Notes: generated from the sequence alone by a model not told the origin. A DNA stretch of 11,079 nt from an uncultured Clostridia bacterium (GCA_947624945.1 CANQMJ010000079.1:1-11079); one strand, 5' to 3'; numbered from the stretch's first letter, positions 1 through 6,573 are shown. Made by a program: numbers and translations.

Positions 1-117
1 ACGATAGATATACTGTCGGTTTGTCTTGTACCTGATCGCCGCTTTTGTTACTCCGTGTTTTTCTGCATACAAAATTAATGCTTGACGATACAGTACTTCT
101 TGTGTTACACTTTTCAT
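1..117 (-). CDS. IS transposase, N-terminal fragment (runs off left edge)
   Basis: Reading the minus strand from the ATG at 117 gives 39 open codons to the window edge, beginning MKSVTQEVLYRQALILYAEK and continuing with HGVTKAAIRYKTNRQYIYR. The segment GVTKAAIRYKTNRQYIYR looks like the helix-turn-helix at the start of IS481/IS3-like DDE transposases in Firmicutes, which binds the element ends. A consensus AGGAGG lies at 135-130, with a 12-base gap to the start codon, which is rather long. The catalytic DDE domain would lie outside the window, so whether the element is intact cannot be judged. The opposite orientation to every other gene here, plus repeated TTACTGTA motifs upstream, fits an inserted element. 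The family assignment comes from pattern memory; IS481 versus IS3 is unsettled. Confidence 0.7.
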   Translation of the reverse strand, partial: MKSVTQEVLYRQALILYAEKHGVTKAAIRYKTNRQYIYR

Positions 118-156
118 GGCGATTGAGATCCTCCTGTACACAGTTGGCTTCAGCAA

Positions 157-212
157 CCTTACTGTATCACAGGTTATTCTCTTTCGCCATTCTTTTCTTC
201 TTACTGTAACAC
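157..212. repeat. Direct repeats at probable IS end
   Basis: TTACTGTATCAC (159-170) and TTACTGTAACAC (201-212) differ by one base and start 42 bp apart, about four helical turns, upstream of the transposase start. Read on the minus strand the outer copy begins TGTTACAGTAAG, and many IS481/IS3-type elements begin with TG. I therefore infer that the element boundary lies near 211 and that these are transposase-binding sites. A related inverted copy (GATACAGTA) lies inside the transposase start at about 87-95. The other element end and any target duplication are outside the window. Confidence 0.45.
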
Positions 213-260
213 TTCTATTGTAATCATACATATATTGACAAAATGCCCTGTCGTTTTTTC

Positions 261-289
261 TTGACATTACGTGCGAAAAGTTATACAAT
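261..289 (+). promoter_or_regulatory. Promoter of the AraC-family gene
   Basis: TTGACA at 261-266 and TACAAT at 284-289 are separated by exactly 17 bp, a near-consensus sigma-A promoter. Transcription would start near 296, giving a leader of about 28 bases that contains the GGGAGGG ribosome binding site. It lies about 50 bp outside the inferred insertion-element boundary, so the gene does not depend on the element for its promoter. Confidence 0.8.
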
Positions 290-323
290 ATTATAAAATG
301 AAGTATGAACGGGAGGGACGCAT

Positions 324-1304
324 ATGAACAGTGCGGAAAGCATCGACCGCCGCGAAGGCATTTACGAATTTTACGAGCACGGCAGCGCGCGATTTCCCAT
401 CGGTATGCATAAGACGATCTTCCCGCAGAATCCGCATCTCGCCGACGGCGTGACCGTGCAGATACTGTATACGCACTGGCACTCCGAGTTCGAATTCTTC
501 TATCTCTCGCGCGGCGACTGCACATTCTGCATCGACGGCGCGTCTTACGAGATGCACCCGGGCGACGCCGCCTTCGTCCCGTCGAACGTGACGCACTGGG
601 CGACGCGGTCGACGTCCTCGAAGGAGACCGTGTTCTACGCCGTCGTGTTCTCGCCGCAGCTCATATCCGACTCCGCCGTCGACGTGGTAAACGAAAAATA
701 CGTGATGCCGGTAATAAACGGCGAGGTCGTGTTCGAGCCCGTTTATAGGCGCGACGTCCCGTGGCAGTCGGACGTGCTCGATATGCTAATCGAGATCATG
801 ACGCTCTATGACTACACGCCGTACGACAACGACGCAAACTCCGAGCGCCACCCGCAGATGATGTTCCGCGAGGACGCCGTGTGCGCGGAGCTCACAGTCA
901 AGTCGCTGCTTTTTTCGATATGGAAAACGTGCGTTGTGCATGCTGCGCACGGCAAAAAGCACACGAGAGCGGACAAGACGAACCACGAGCGCATACAGCG
1001 CGCGCTCGAATACATACACGAGCACTACGGCGAGACTATCTCGCTCGCCGACATCGCGTCGAGCGTCTACATGAGCCGCGAATATTTCACGCACGTGTTC
1101 CGCGATTGCACGAATACCTCGCCGTTTTCGTATCTGAACAATTACAGGATCAGCCGCGCGATGGAGATGCTCGAGCGCACCGACAAGAGCGTTATCGAGA
1201 TCGCGTCCGCGTGCGGCTTCAATCAGGTCAGTTACTTTAACCGCAGATTTTCGGAGCTCGTCAAGTGCACGCCGACAGAGTACAGGCGCGGACGAAAACA
1301 ATAA
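324..1304 (+). CDS. AraC-family transcriptional regulator
   Basis: 326-residue cytoplasmic DNA-binding regulator. The N-terminal part (about residues 25-115) has the cupin-type sugar-sensing pattern: HWHSEFEFFYLSRG at 51-64, then a MHPGDAAFVPSNVTHW loop near 77-92. The C-terminal 100 residues (about 222-322) form the double helix-turn-helix: first helix pair at 241-260 (LADIASSVYMSREYF), second at 290-310, ending with the family signature ACGFNQVSYFNRRF and PTEYRR. The start is set by GGGAGGG at 311-317, six bases before ATG. A terminator follows at 1332, so it is monocistronic. Proteins of this layout usually activate neighbouring carbohydrate-uptake or degradation genes when a sugar binds the cupin. 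By position its likely target is the downstream lipoprotein operon, whose promoter has a good -10 but a poor -35. The ligand is unknown. Confidence 0.92.
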   Translation: MNSAESIDRREGIYEFYEHGSARFPIGMHKTIFPQNPHLADGVTVQILYTHWHSEFEFFYLSRGDCTFCIDGASYEMHPGDAAFVPSNVTHWATRSTSSKETVFYAVVFSPQLISDSAVDVVNEKYVMPVINGEVVFEPVYRRDVPWQSDVLDMLIEIMTLYDYTPYDNDANSERHPQMMFREDAVCAELTVKSLLFSIWKTCVVHAAHGKKHTRADKTNHERIQRALEYIHEHYGETISLADIASSVYMSREYFTHVFRDCTNTSPFSYLNNYRISRAMEMLERTDKSVIEIASACGFNQVSYFNRRFSELVKCTPTEYRRGRKQ

Positions 1305-1331
1305 TATATATGAAACAAAAAACTCAAAACA

Positions 1332-1374
1332 GCCCGCACATTGGGAAAACAACGTGCGGGCGGCGGTCTTTTTT
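1332..1374 (+). terminator. Rho-independent terminator after the AraC-family gene
   Basis: GCCCGCAC (1332-1339) pairs with GTGCGGGC (1354-1361), an 8-bp GC-rich stem with a 14-base loop, followed shortly by six T at 1369-1374. It starts 28 bp after the stop codon and separates the regulator from the next operon. The rest of the 1305-1531 gap holds the next gene's promoter and ribosome binding site, and nothing else I can support. Confidence 0.8.
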
Positions 1375-1458
1375 GTGCAAAACAGATGAAGAAAAAAGCA
1401 AATATGTGCAAGCCGACAGTAATATTGTAAAAGATATGCTTCGTCTTTGATGATAGAA

Positions 1459-1464
1459 TATAAT
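1459..1464 (+). promoter_or_regulatory. -10 box for the lipoprotein operon, weak -35
   Basis: A perfect TATAAT lies 67 bp upstream of the lipoprotein gene. At 17-bp spacing the -35 position (1436-1441) reads ATGCTT, far from TTGACA, and there is no TGn extension. A strong -10 with a poor -35 is the usual build of a promoter that needs an activator, which would suit the AraC-family protein encoded upstream. The activator dependence is inference; I found no convincing paired half-sites. Confidence 0.45.
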
Positions 1465-1531
1465 CACAAAACTAATCGTACGCAAGAGCCGGCGCGCTCT
1501 TTCGACACGGAAAAGATGGAGGCAAACGCAA

Positions 1532-3025
1532 ATGGAGAAAAGGAAAATGACAAAAAGGCGCGTGACGGCGCTTCTGCTCGCCGTTTTGATATGCGCGCCG
1601 CTGTCGCTTCTGTCGTGCCGCGACGAAAGCGGTGACGGCGGCGATAAGGACGGCGGCGGCGCTGTCAACACGGGCGGCACGGAAGCCGCAGAAACCGCTG
1701 ACCCGACGGTAGACGACATTCCCGCGTCGCTCAGCTTCGACGGCGAGACGTTCAACATGCTGACGTTCGAGGAGCCGCACGCAAATCTGCATCACGTATT
1801 CGACGAGCCGTCGGAGGACACGCTCGACAACGCCAAGTACATGATGATATCGTCCGTCGAGGAACGCTTCAAGGTCGACATAACCGAGACGGTGCAGTCG
1901 GAGACGTACGTCAACACGCAGTACCGCCAGCTCATAGCGGCGGGCGCTGACGACTACGATCTCGCGTTCGTGTACGACAGATTCGCTCACTACTTCGCCG
2001 AGGAAGGACTCATTTACGACTACGCCGACCTCGACTACATCGACCTCGACAAGGACTACTGGGACCAGTCATTGCGCGAATACGCGACGGTGGGAGACAA
2101 GACGTTCTACGCGTTCGGAACATACGACTTCACGTATTTCGACATGACGCACTGCCTCGTGTTCAACAAGGACCTATACCGCGAGCTCAACTTCAAGGAC
2201 GACCCGTATGAGCTCGTAAGGTCGGGGAAGTGGACGTTCGACAAGATGGCTGAGATGATGAAGACGGCGACATATGACAACGACGGCGACGACAGACAGT
2301 CGCTGCGCGACAATTACGGATACGTGTCGTCGGGCAAGCAGATACTGCCGAACTTCTGGATAGCGGGCGGCACGACGTCGGTCTCGCTCGACAGGGGACG
2401 CATGCCGTATCTGACGATGGCGGACAACGAAAGATTCCAGCAGATACTCGATTCTTGCTTCGAGCTGTTCTGGGACCAAAACGTGTGGTACGTATCGACG
2501 GGGATGGGCAACCAGTCTGACCACCACACCGAGCTTTTCTCGGGCGGCAATGCATTGTTCGCAGACTATACGTTCTATTTCCTCTCGCAGCTCCGCAACT
2601 GCGAATACAACTTCGGCATACTGCCGTTCCCGAAGTACGACGCTGAGCAGAATGATTATTATTCCCGCGTTGAGGCGGGAACGGTCCTTGCGACGGTGCC
2701 GATAACGAATGCGGACCCGGAAATGGCGGGCGCGCTCATCGAGGGCATGGCGTCGGAAGGGTATAAGACGATACTCCCCGAATACTACGAGACGAGCCTT
2801 AAGCGCCGCGATTCTCCGGACGAAGAATCGGCGGAGATGCTCGATAAGATATTCGCAACGCGGGTTTACGACCTCGGCGATTCCTGGTACTGCGACCAGA
2901 TACGCGACGGCATGATGGTGGCGCTGTGGAATTCCGGGCAGAATACGTTCGCATCGACATACAAATCATACGAAAAGATGATAATGCGCACGATAAACGA
3001 AACGATACGCGCATATCTTGAGTAA
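1532..3025 (+). CDS. Extracellular solute-binding lipoprotein (ABC-transporter type, orphan)
   Basis: 497-residue lipoprotein. The N-terminus has a basic start (KRKMTKRR), a hydrophobic stretch and a lipobox LLSC with the lipidated Cys at residue 29. A Gly/Asp-rich linker (about 30-60) then leads into a family 1-like sugar-binding fold. Features matching that family include the DNAKYMM...VEERFKVDI segment, YDLAFVYDRF, a CLVFNKDLYRELN segment typical of substrate-cleft edges, and the GKWTFDKMAEM motif near 236-246. GGAGG at 1518-1522 supports the ATG at 1532; an alternative ATG lies five codons in. It would be anchored outside the membrane and deliver sugar or oligosaccharide to a permease. 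No permease or ATPase gene follows; instead a secreted protein gene starts 49 bp later. It may share a permease encoded elsewhere or act as a surface sensor. The substrate is unknown. Confidence 0.82.
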   Translation: MEKRKMTKRRVTALLLAVLICAPLSLLSCRDESGDGGDKDGGGAVNTGGTEAAETADPTVDDIPASLSFDGETFNMLTFEEPHANLHHVFDEPSEDTLDNAKYMMISSVEERFKVDITETVQSETYVNTQYRQLIAAGADDYDLAFVYDRFAHYFAEEGLIYDYADLDYIDLDKDYWDQSLREYATVGDKTFYAFGTYDFTYFDMTHCLVFNKDLYRELNFKDDPYELVRSGKWTFDKMAEMMKTATYDNDGDDRQSLRDNYGYVSSGKQILPNFWIAGGTTSVSLDRGRMPYLTMADNERFQQILDSCFELFWDQNVWYVSTGMGNQSDHHTELFSGGNALFADYTFYFLSQLRNCEYNFGILPFPKYDAEQNDYYSRVEAGTVLATVPITNADPEMAGALIEGMASEGYKTILPEYYETSLKRRDSPDEESAEMLDKIFATRVYDLGDSWYCDQIRDGMMVALWNSGQNTFASTYKSYEKMIMRTINETIRAYLE

Positions 3026-3074
3026 AAACAACACCGAAATACAAAGAAATATAAAACAAAAAGGGAGGATCATC

Positions 3075-4007
3075 ATGAAAAGATCATTGAAGAAAGCGCT
3101 TGCGCTGACCGTCGCGCTCATTATGTGCGCGGTATGCGCGGTAACGGTATTCGCAGAGGACGACCCCGTGATCTACTACTTCGTAGACTGCGGCGACTAT
3201 CTGACGGACACCGTGTCCGAGGGCGACTCGTTCGGTATGTATAACACCGTGACCGACCAGTTCTTCGGCGCAGACCCGGGAACGGGCAGACAGTGGGGCG
3301 TCGTCGACGAGGCGTACGACGAGGCAACGTCGACATCGTACGGCGACACGCGCGTCATTACGACATGGACGTGGGCGTACGAGTACAACACGGCGGGTAC
3401 GGACGTACCGAAGGAACAGTCGAACCGCTACTGCCACAACATGTCGGAGAACGGACTTGACCGCGTTATAACGTACAAGTTCGAAATGCCAGAGGACGGC
3501 GAATACGTCGTCGAGGTCGGTTTTGCGTGCCCGTGGGGCAACTCGTCGCCCGTAGACTTCTACCTCAACGGCGAGCTCGCGTATGATACCGTCATGATAG
3601 ACAGCGGCGGATCCGAGTATGCGTACGCAACAGTGTCGCCCGTCGACGGCTACATCACAGTCGAAGCAAAGAGCGTACAGCCGACGATCAACATGTCGTA
3701 CATCATCATCTCTAACGTGCTGACGAACGAGGAAACGACTAACTGGGAAGACTTCGTGTATACGCCCGATACGGGCGACGAGACCGACGCTGCGACCGAA
3801 GCTCCGGCGACCGACGGCGACAATGACGGCAACGGCGTCGTGAATACGAGCGGTGACAATACCCCCGCCGACAGTCAGGGAAGCGGCAGCGACAGCGGCG
3901 ACAAGACCGAGGAATCGGGCTGCGGCTCGACGATAAGCGCATGCGCGGCGATATTCGCCATAACATCGTGCGCGGCAGTCGCGGTCAAAAAGAGAAAGAT
4001 AAAGTAA
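3075..4007 (+). CDS. Secreted, C-terminally anchored protein, possible carbohydrate-binding module
   Basis: 310 residues. The start at 3075 is set by GGGAGG at 3063-3068 (gap of six bases) and a signal peptide at residues 1-27 (MKRSLKKALAL... ending VFA, cleavage before EDDP); an in-frame ATG at 3018 would put unsuitable polar residues ahead of it. The mature part, about 28-220, is rich in Tyr, Trp, Asp and Gly with beta-strand-like alternation and contains FVDCGD and FEMPEDGEYVVEVGF. This resembles the malectin/galactose-binding-like modules attached to clostridial glycoside hydrolases. That fold is inferred from pattern only. An acidic Thr/Ala/Asp/Gly linker (about 225-280) follows. Then come GCGS, a hydrophobic segment and a KKRKIK tail, a likely membrane anchor. 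It is probably co-transcribed with the binding lipoprotein and may present sugars to it. No catalytic motif is visible. Confidence 0.75.
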   Translation: MKRSLKKALALTVALIMCAVCAVTVFAEDDPVIYYFVDCGDYLTDTVSEGDSFGMYNTVTDQFFGADPGTGRQWGVVDEAYDEATSTSYGDTRVITTWTWAYEYNTAGTDVPKEQSNRYCHNMSENGLDRVITYKFEMPEDGEYVVEVGFACPWGNSSPVDFYLNGELAYDTVMIDSGGSEYAYATVSPVDGYITVEAKSVQPTINMSYIIISNVLTNEETTNWEDFVYTPDTGDETDAATEAPATDGDNDGNGVVNTSGDNTPADSQGSGSDSGDKTEESGCGSTISACAAIFAITSCAAVAVKKRKIK

Positions 4008-4031
4008 AATAATCATTTTCCTCTGAACAAT

Positions 4032-4078
4032 ACGCGTGCGGCGGAAGCTACGGCGAGCTTCCGCCGCACGCGTTTTTT
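4032..4078 (+). terminator. Strong Rho-independent terminator
   Basis: An 18-bp perfect stem (4032-4049 with 4056-4073, arm ending GGCGGAAGCT) with a six-base loop is followed by a run of T to 4078. It starts 24 bp after the secreted-protein stop and isolates the CRISPR locus from upstream transcription. Confidence 0.92.
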
Positions 4079-4113
4079 GCGTGATGCGAAAGACGTTATT
4101 GACAAATATAGTC

Positions 4114-4142
4114 TTGACATATTTGAAAAAAACTGATAAAGT
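4114..4142 (+). promoter_or_regulatory. cas3 promoter
   Basis: TTGACA at 4114-4119, a 17-bp spacer, and TAAAGT at 4137-4142 preceded by TGA at 4134-4136 (extended -10). A second TTGACA lies 15 bp upstream at 4099-4104 without a matching -10. The roughly 55-base leader contains a small hairpin, GCCGC (4166-4170) with GCGGC (4181-4185), just before the weak ribosome binding region of cas3. The extended -10 layout is the same as in the cas5c promoter. Confidence 0.65.
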
Positions 4143-4204
4143 GTTATAAAGATAAAGATACCGACGCCGCGCAAATGCGAGCGGCACGGGGAAAAGAGTA
4201 AAAA

Positions 4205-6382
4205 ATGAAAATGACGTACGTAGCGCACATTTCGGATGACGGACGCGAGCAGCCGATAGCGGATCATCTTAAAAATGTTTCGGCTGCCGCCGGTAAATTT
4301 GCGGAAGGCTTCGGAGCCTGTGAATATGCCGAAATGATCGGACTGGCTCACGATATCGGAAAATATTCCGATAAATTCCAAAGGCGCATCCGCGGGGAAA
4401 ATATACGCGTAGATCACTCGACGGCGGGCGCACAGGAAATAATAAAATATTGCGGACTGCAAGCCGCGTACTGTGTCGCGGGACATCACGCCGGTCTGCC
4501 CGACTGTGGCGGCAAGTACGATCTGCCTTCCGGCGGAACTCTTTGCGGACGTCTGAAGAAAGAAACGGAGGCACACGGTGCTTTTGCCGATGAGATCACG
4601 CTCCGCAGACCTGCTGTTGCAGCTCCGACGATGCTCGGACGCGGCGGATTTACGATATCGTTTTGGATAAGGATGCTTTTTTCGTGTCTCGTCGACGCCG
4701 ATTTCCTTGACACGGAAACGTTTATGCGTGGCTCGCCCGCCGACAGGGGAACGGGTGCGGAGATGAGTGCGCTGCTCGATATTTTTGAAAAGCATATCGA
4801 AAACAGATGGGACACCGAAAGAGAGATAAATAAAGTCCGCAGACAGATACAAAACGAGTGCATTGAAGCGGGAAGGAACAACGCGCCCGGACTTTTTACG
4901 CTCACTGTCCCGACAGGCGGCGGAAAAACTGTCTCCTCGCTGGCGTTCGCACTGAATCATGCCGTATCGAACGGTAAAAAGCGCGTTATCTACGTCATAC
5001 CCTATACGAGCATTATCGAACAGACGGCACTTACCTTCAGAGAGATTCTCGGCGACGAAAATGTGCTTGAACATCACTCTAACATTGATCTTGACGACGG
5101 GGATGAAAACGGCGCCGAACGGTCATTGAATGAGGCAAAAAAGCTGGCATCCGAAAACTGGGATGCGCCCGTGATAGTTACGACGGCGGTCCAGTTCTTT
5201 GAATCGCTGTTTTCAAACAAGCCGTCGCGGTGCAGGAAGCTGCACAATATTGCAGGGAGTGTGATAATATTCGACGAGGCGCAGACGTTGCCGATACAGT
5301 ATCTGCATCCGTGCGTCAGAGCAATATCCGAGCTTGTTGTAAATTACGGTGCGACATGCGTGCTCTGCACCGCAACACAGCCTGCGCTCGGACCGCTTTT
5401 TGAGAGAATATCGCCGACTCTTGCCGCAAAGGAGATCGTAAAGGATATACCGGGCGATATCTTCCGCAGAGTCCGCTATGAACATATAGGCAGTTTATCC
5501 GACGACGAGCTCGCGGACGCGCTCTCGCAGCAGGAACAGGTCTTGTGCATAGTAAATACGCGCAGTCAGGCGCAGTCTGTTTTCTCAAAACTCCCGGGCG
5601 ACGGGAGCGGATTCCATCTTTCGACGCTCATGGCGCCGGAGCATCGCAAAGCAAAGCTCGGGGAGATAAGGTCGAGACTTTCAAACGGCCTTCCCTGCCG
5701 CGTCGTTGCGACGTCTCTCATAGAGGCGGGGGTGGACGTCGATTTCCCGGCGGTCTTTCGTGCGGAGGCGGGACTTGATTCCGTTATACAGGCGGCGGGG
5801 CGATGCAACCGCGAGGGAAAAAGACCGGTCAGCGAAAGCGTCGTCAGAATATTTGCGCCGGAGAAAAAATACGTATCGTCGCTCCCTCATTCATTTAGGC
5901 GCCCGCATGATGTGATGCATGATGTAATAAAAGAGCTTCCCGACATATCCGCCATTGATTCTCCAGAACAGATCAAAAAGTACTTCGACAGACTTTATTT
6001 CTTCACAGGAGAAGGACTCGATGCCGGCAGCGTAGTAAAGCGTTTTGAAGATATAGAGCGTGACGAGGGGTTCCCGTTTGCTTCCGTTTCTGAGAAATTT
6101 CATCTGATAGATCAGAACACGCGCTCCGTGCTTGTTCCGATAAACGACGATGCAAGCGATGTCGCACAACGTCTGCAAAGGGGCGAGCGGAGCCGTCAGC
6201 TGATGAGAAAGGCGGGACTCTATTCCGTAAACGTCTATGACAATCAGTATGATGCACTCTGCGGGGAGGGGGCACTCGCCGTCGTCGAAAACGATCTCGC
6301 AATACTCAGGGAGTTGTCACTTTACAGCGAGGACACGGGGCTTTCCGTAAAGGATGAAACAGGGATAGGAATATTTATTTGA
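4205..6382 (+). CDS. cas3: Cas3 nuclease-helicase, type I-C
   Basis: 725 residues, normal length for fused type I-C Cas3. It is recruited to target-bound Cascade, nicks and then unwinds and degrades the DNA 3' to 5'. The HD nuclease comes first: H21, HD at 49-50 with GK at 52-53, DHS at 70-72 and GHHAG at 93-97. The superfamily 2 helicase follows: Walker A TGGGKT at 237-242, DEAQ box at 357-360, TATQP at 389-393, motif V VATSLIEAGVD about 501-511, and motif VI QAAGRCNREG at 529-538. All expected catalytic residues are present, so it looks active. The start at 4205 has only weak ribosome-binding matches (GGGG at 4188, GAG at 4196); an ATG two codons later is possible. Unlike compact I-C operons it has its own promoter and is separated by 227 bp from cas5c. 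Confidence 0.97.
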   Translation: MKMTYVAHISDDGREQPIADHLKNVSAAAGKFAEGFGACEYAEMIGLAHDIGKYSDKFQRRIRGENIRVDHSTAGAQEIIKYCGLQAAYCVAGHHAGLPDCGGKYDLPSGGTLCGRLKKETEAHGAFADEITLRRPAVAAPTMLGRGGFTISFWIRMLFSCLVDADFLDTETFMRGSPADRGTGAEMSALLDIFEKHIENRWDTEREINKVRRQIQNECIEAGRNNAPGLFTLTVPTGGGKTVSSLAFALNHAVSNGKKRVIYVIPYTSIIEQTALTFREILGDENVLEHHSNIDLDDGDENGAERSLNEAKKLASENWDAPVIVTTAVQFFESLFSNKPSRCRKLHNIAGSVIIFDEAQTLPIQYLHPCVRAISELVVNYGATCVLCTATQPALGPLFERISPTLAAKEIVKDIPGDIFRRVRYEHIGSLSDDELADALSQQEQVLCIVNTRSQAQSVFSKLPGDGSGFHLSTLMAPEHRKAKLGEIRSRLSNGLPCRVVATSLIEAGVDVDFPAVFRAEAGLDSVIQAAGRCNREGKRPVSESVVRIFAPEKKYVSSLPHSFRRPHDVMHDVIKELPDISAIDSPEQIKKYFDRLYFFTGEGLDAGSVVKRFEDIERDEGFPFASVSEKFHLIDQNTRSVLVPINDDASDVAQRLQRGERSRQLMRKAGLYSVNVYDNQYDALCGEGALAVVENDLAILRELSLYSEDTGLSVKDETGIGIFI

Positions 6383-6388
6383 AAAGAT

Positions 6389-6418
6389 GCGAGGCAGATG
6401 TAAAAACATCTGCCTCGC
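6389..6418 (-). terminator. Hairpin terminator of the crRNA-like RNA
   Basis: GCGAGGCAGATG (6389-6400) pairs perfectly with 6407-6418 around a six-base loop. Reading on the minus strand the hairpin is followed by ATCTTTTC, a short T-rich tail suitable for intrinsic termination. Reading on the plus strand it is followed by GATCATGC with no T run, so it should terminate the minus-strand RNA and is a poor terminator for cas3, whose stop lies only 6 bp before the stem. Confidence 0.75.
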
Positions 6419-6444
6419 GATCATGCTGCACACTTATTGACACA

Positions 6445-6473
6445 ATTTCAACCCACACCTGTTTGCAGGTGAC
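6445..6473 (-). repeat. Solitary degenerate type I-C CRISPR repeat
   Basis: 29 bases on the minus strand: GT, then the stem CACCTG (6471-6466), loop CAAA, stem CAGGTG (6461-6456), then TGGGTTGAAAT (6455-6445). The usual I-C repeat is about 32 bases, starts GTC, has a GC-rich stem-loop and ends GTGGATTGAAAT. This copy keeps the frame of that design, with one change in the 11-base handle, a shorter stem-loop and different stem bases. Only one copy is present, so it is not an array. The chromosome's own array repeat lies outside the window and would be the right comparison. Confidence 0.82.
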
Positions 6474-6479
6474 GATTTA

Positions 6480-6508
6480 ATTATACAGCTTCACAGCGAA
6501 AATGTCAA
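6480..6508 (-). promoter_or_regulatory. Consensus promoter of the crRNA-like RNA
   Basis: On the minus strand TTGACA (6508-6503), exactly 17 bp, then TATAAT (6485-6480): a perfect consensus promoter, stronger on paper than those of cas3 or cas5c. An A/T-rich AAAATTTT block lies just upstream. The start point, counting six bases past the -10, falls on G6473, the first base of the degenerate repeat. Confidence 0.88.
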
Positions 6509-6519
6509 TTGCAAAATTT

Positions 6520-6540
6520 TATACAATTATTTACACAGAA
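6520..6540 (-). promoter_or_regulatory. Target site of the crRNA-like guide, with TTC PAM
   Basis: On the minus strand TTC (6540-6538) is followed by TGTGTAAATAATTGT (6537-6523). The guide is TGTGTCAATAAGTGT. Thirteen of 15 bases agree and the two differences are positions 6 and 12, which are flipped out of the hybrid in type I Cascade. Beyond position 15 the match falls to about 4 of 11. TTC is the established I-C PAM. The PAM end lies four bases before the -35 box of the cas5c promoter (6545-6550), so bound Cascade would hinder RNA polymerase. Function as an operator is inferred. Confidence 0.8.
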
Positions 6541-6544
6541 GTAG

Positions 6545-6573
6545 TTGACAAATGCAAGGCGGCGTGATATTAT
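6545..6573 (+). promoter_or_regulatory. Promoter of the cas5c-cas8c-cas7-cas4-cas1 operon
   Basis: TTGACA at 6545-6550, 17-bp spacer, TATTAT at 6568-6573, with an extended TGA at 6565-6567. Transcription would start near 6580, about 30 bases before cas5c. It is divergent from the crRNA-like RNA promoter, with 36 bp between the two -35 boxes. Confidence 0.82.

Larger units (their letters stand above)
6382..6473 (-). ncRNA. crRNA-like regulatory RNA (CreR-type) in the cas3-cas5c gap
   Basis: Predicted RNA of about 90 bases starting at 6473 and ending in the T-rich stretch near 6382. In order it has: a degenerate I-C repeat (6473-6445); a guide-like segment of 26 bases (6444-6419) beginning TGTGTCAATAAGTGT; and a perfect 12-bp hairpin (6418-6389). 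The repeat keeps the stem-loop and an 11-base tail TGGGTTGAAAT, so Cas5c could cut it to leave a crRNA 5' handle. The hairpin stands where the next repeat's stem would be in a normal crRNA and also acts as terminator. Guide bases 1-15 match the cas5c promoter region with a TTC PAM. It probably loads into Cascade and represses the operon. CreR-type RNAs with one or two degenerate repeats are known from other type I systems. The sequence layout is seen directly; expression and function are inferred. Confidence 0.8.

Noticed and set aside
3018..3074. Longer start for the secreted protein
   Set aside because: It would add 19 polar residues before a good signal peptide, overlap the previous stop, and lacks the ribosome binding site present before 3075.
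4096..4109. Second partial match of the guide near the cas3 promoter (TTATTGACA, shared with 6434-6442)
   Set aside because: Read on the minus strand it matches 10 of guide bases 1-11 but has a mismatch at seed position 2, the PAM position reads ATA rather than TTC, and pairing stops at base 12. The shared part is mostly a -35 box sequence, so chance is the simpler explanation.
6389..6418. Hairpin as terminator of cas3
   Set aside because: No T run follows on the plus strand; the T-rich tail is on the minus strand, so it serves the divergent RNA.
6445..6473. Ordinary CRISPR array
   Set aside because: Only one repeat-like unit is present, it differs from the usual I-C repeat in length and stem, and no second repeat follows at spacer distance on either side.
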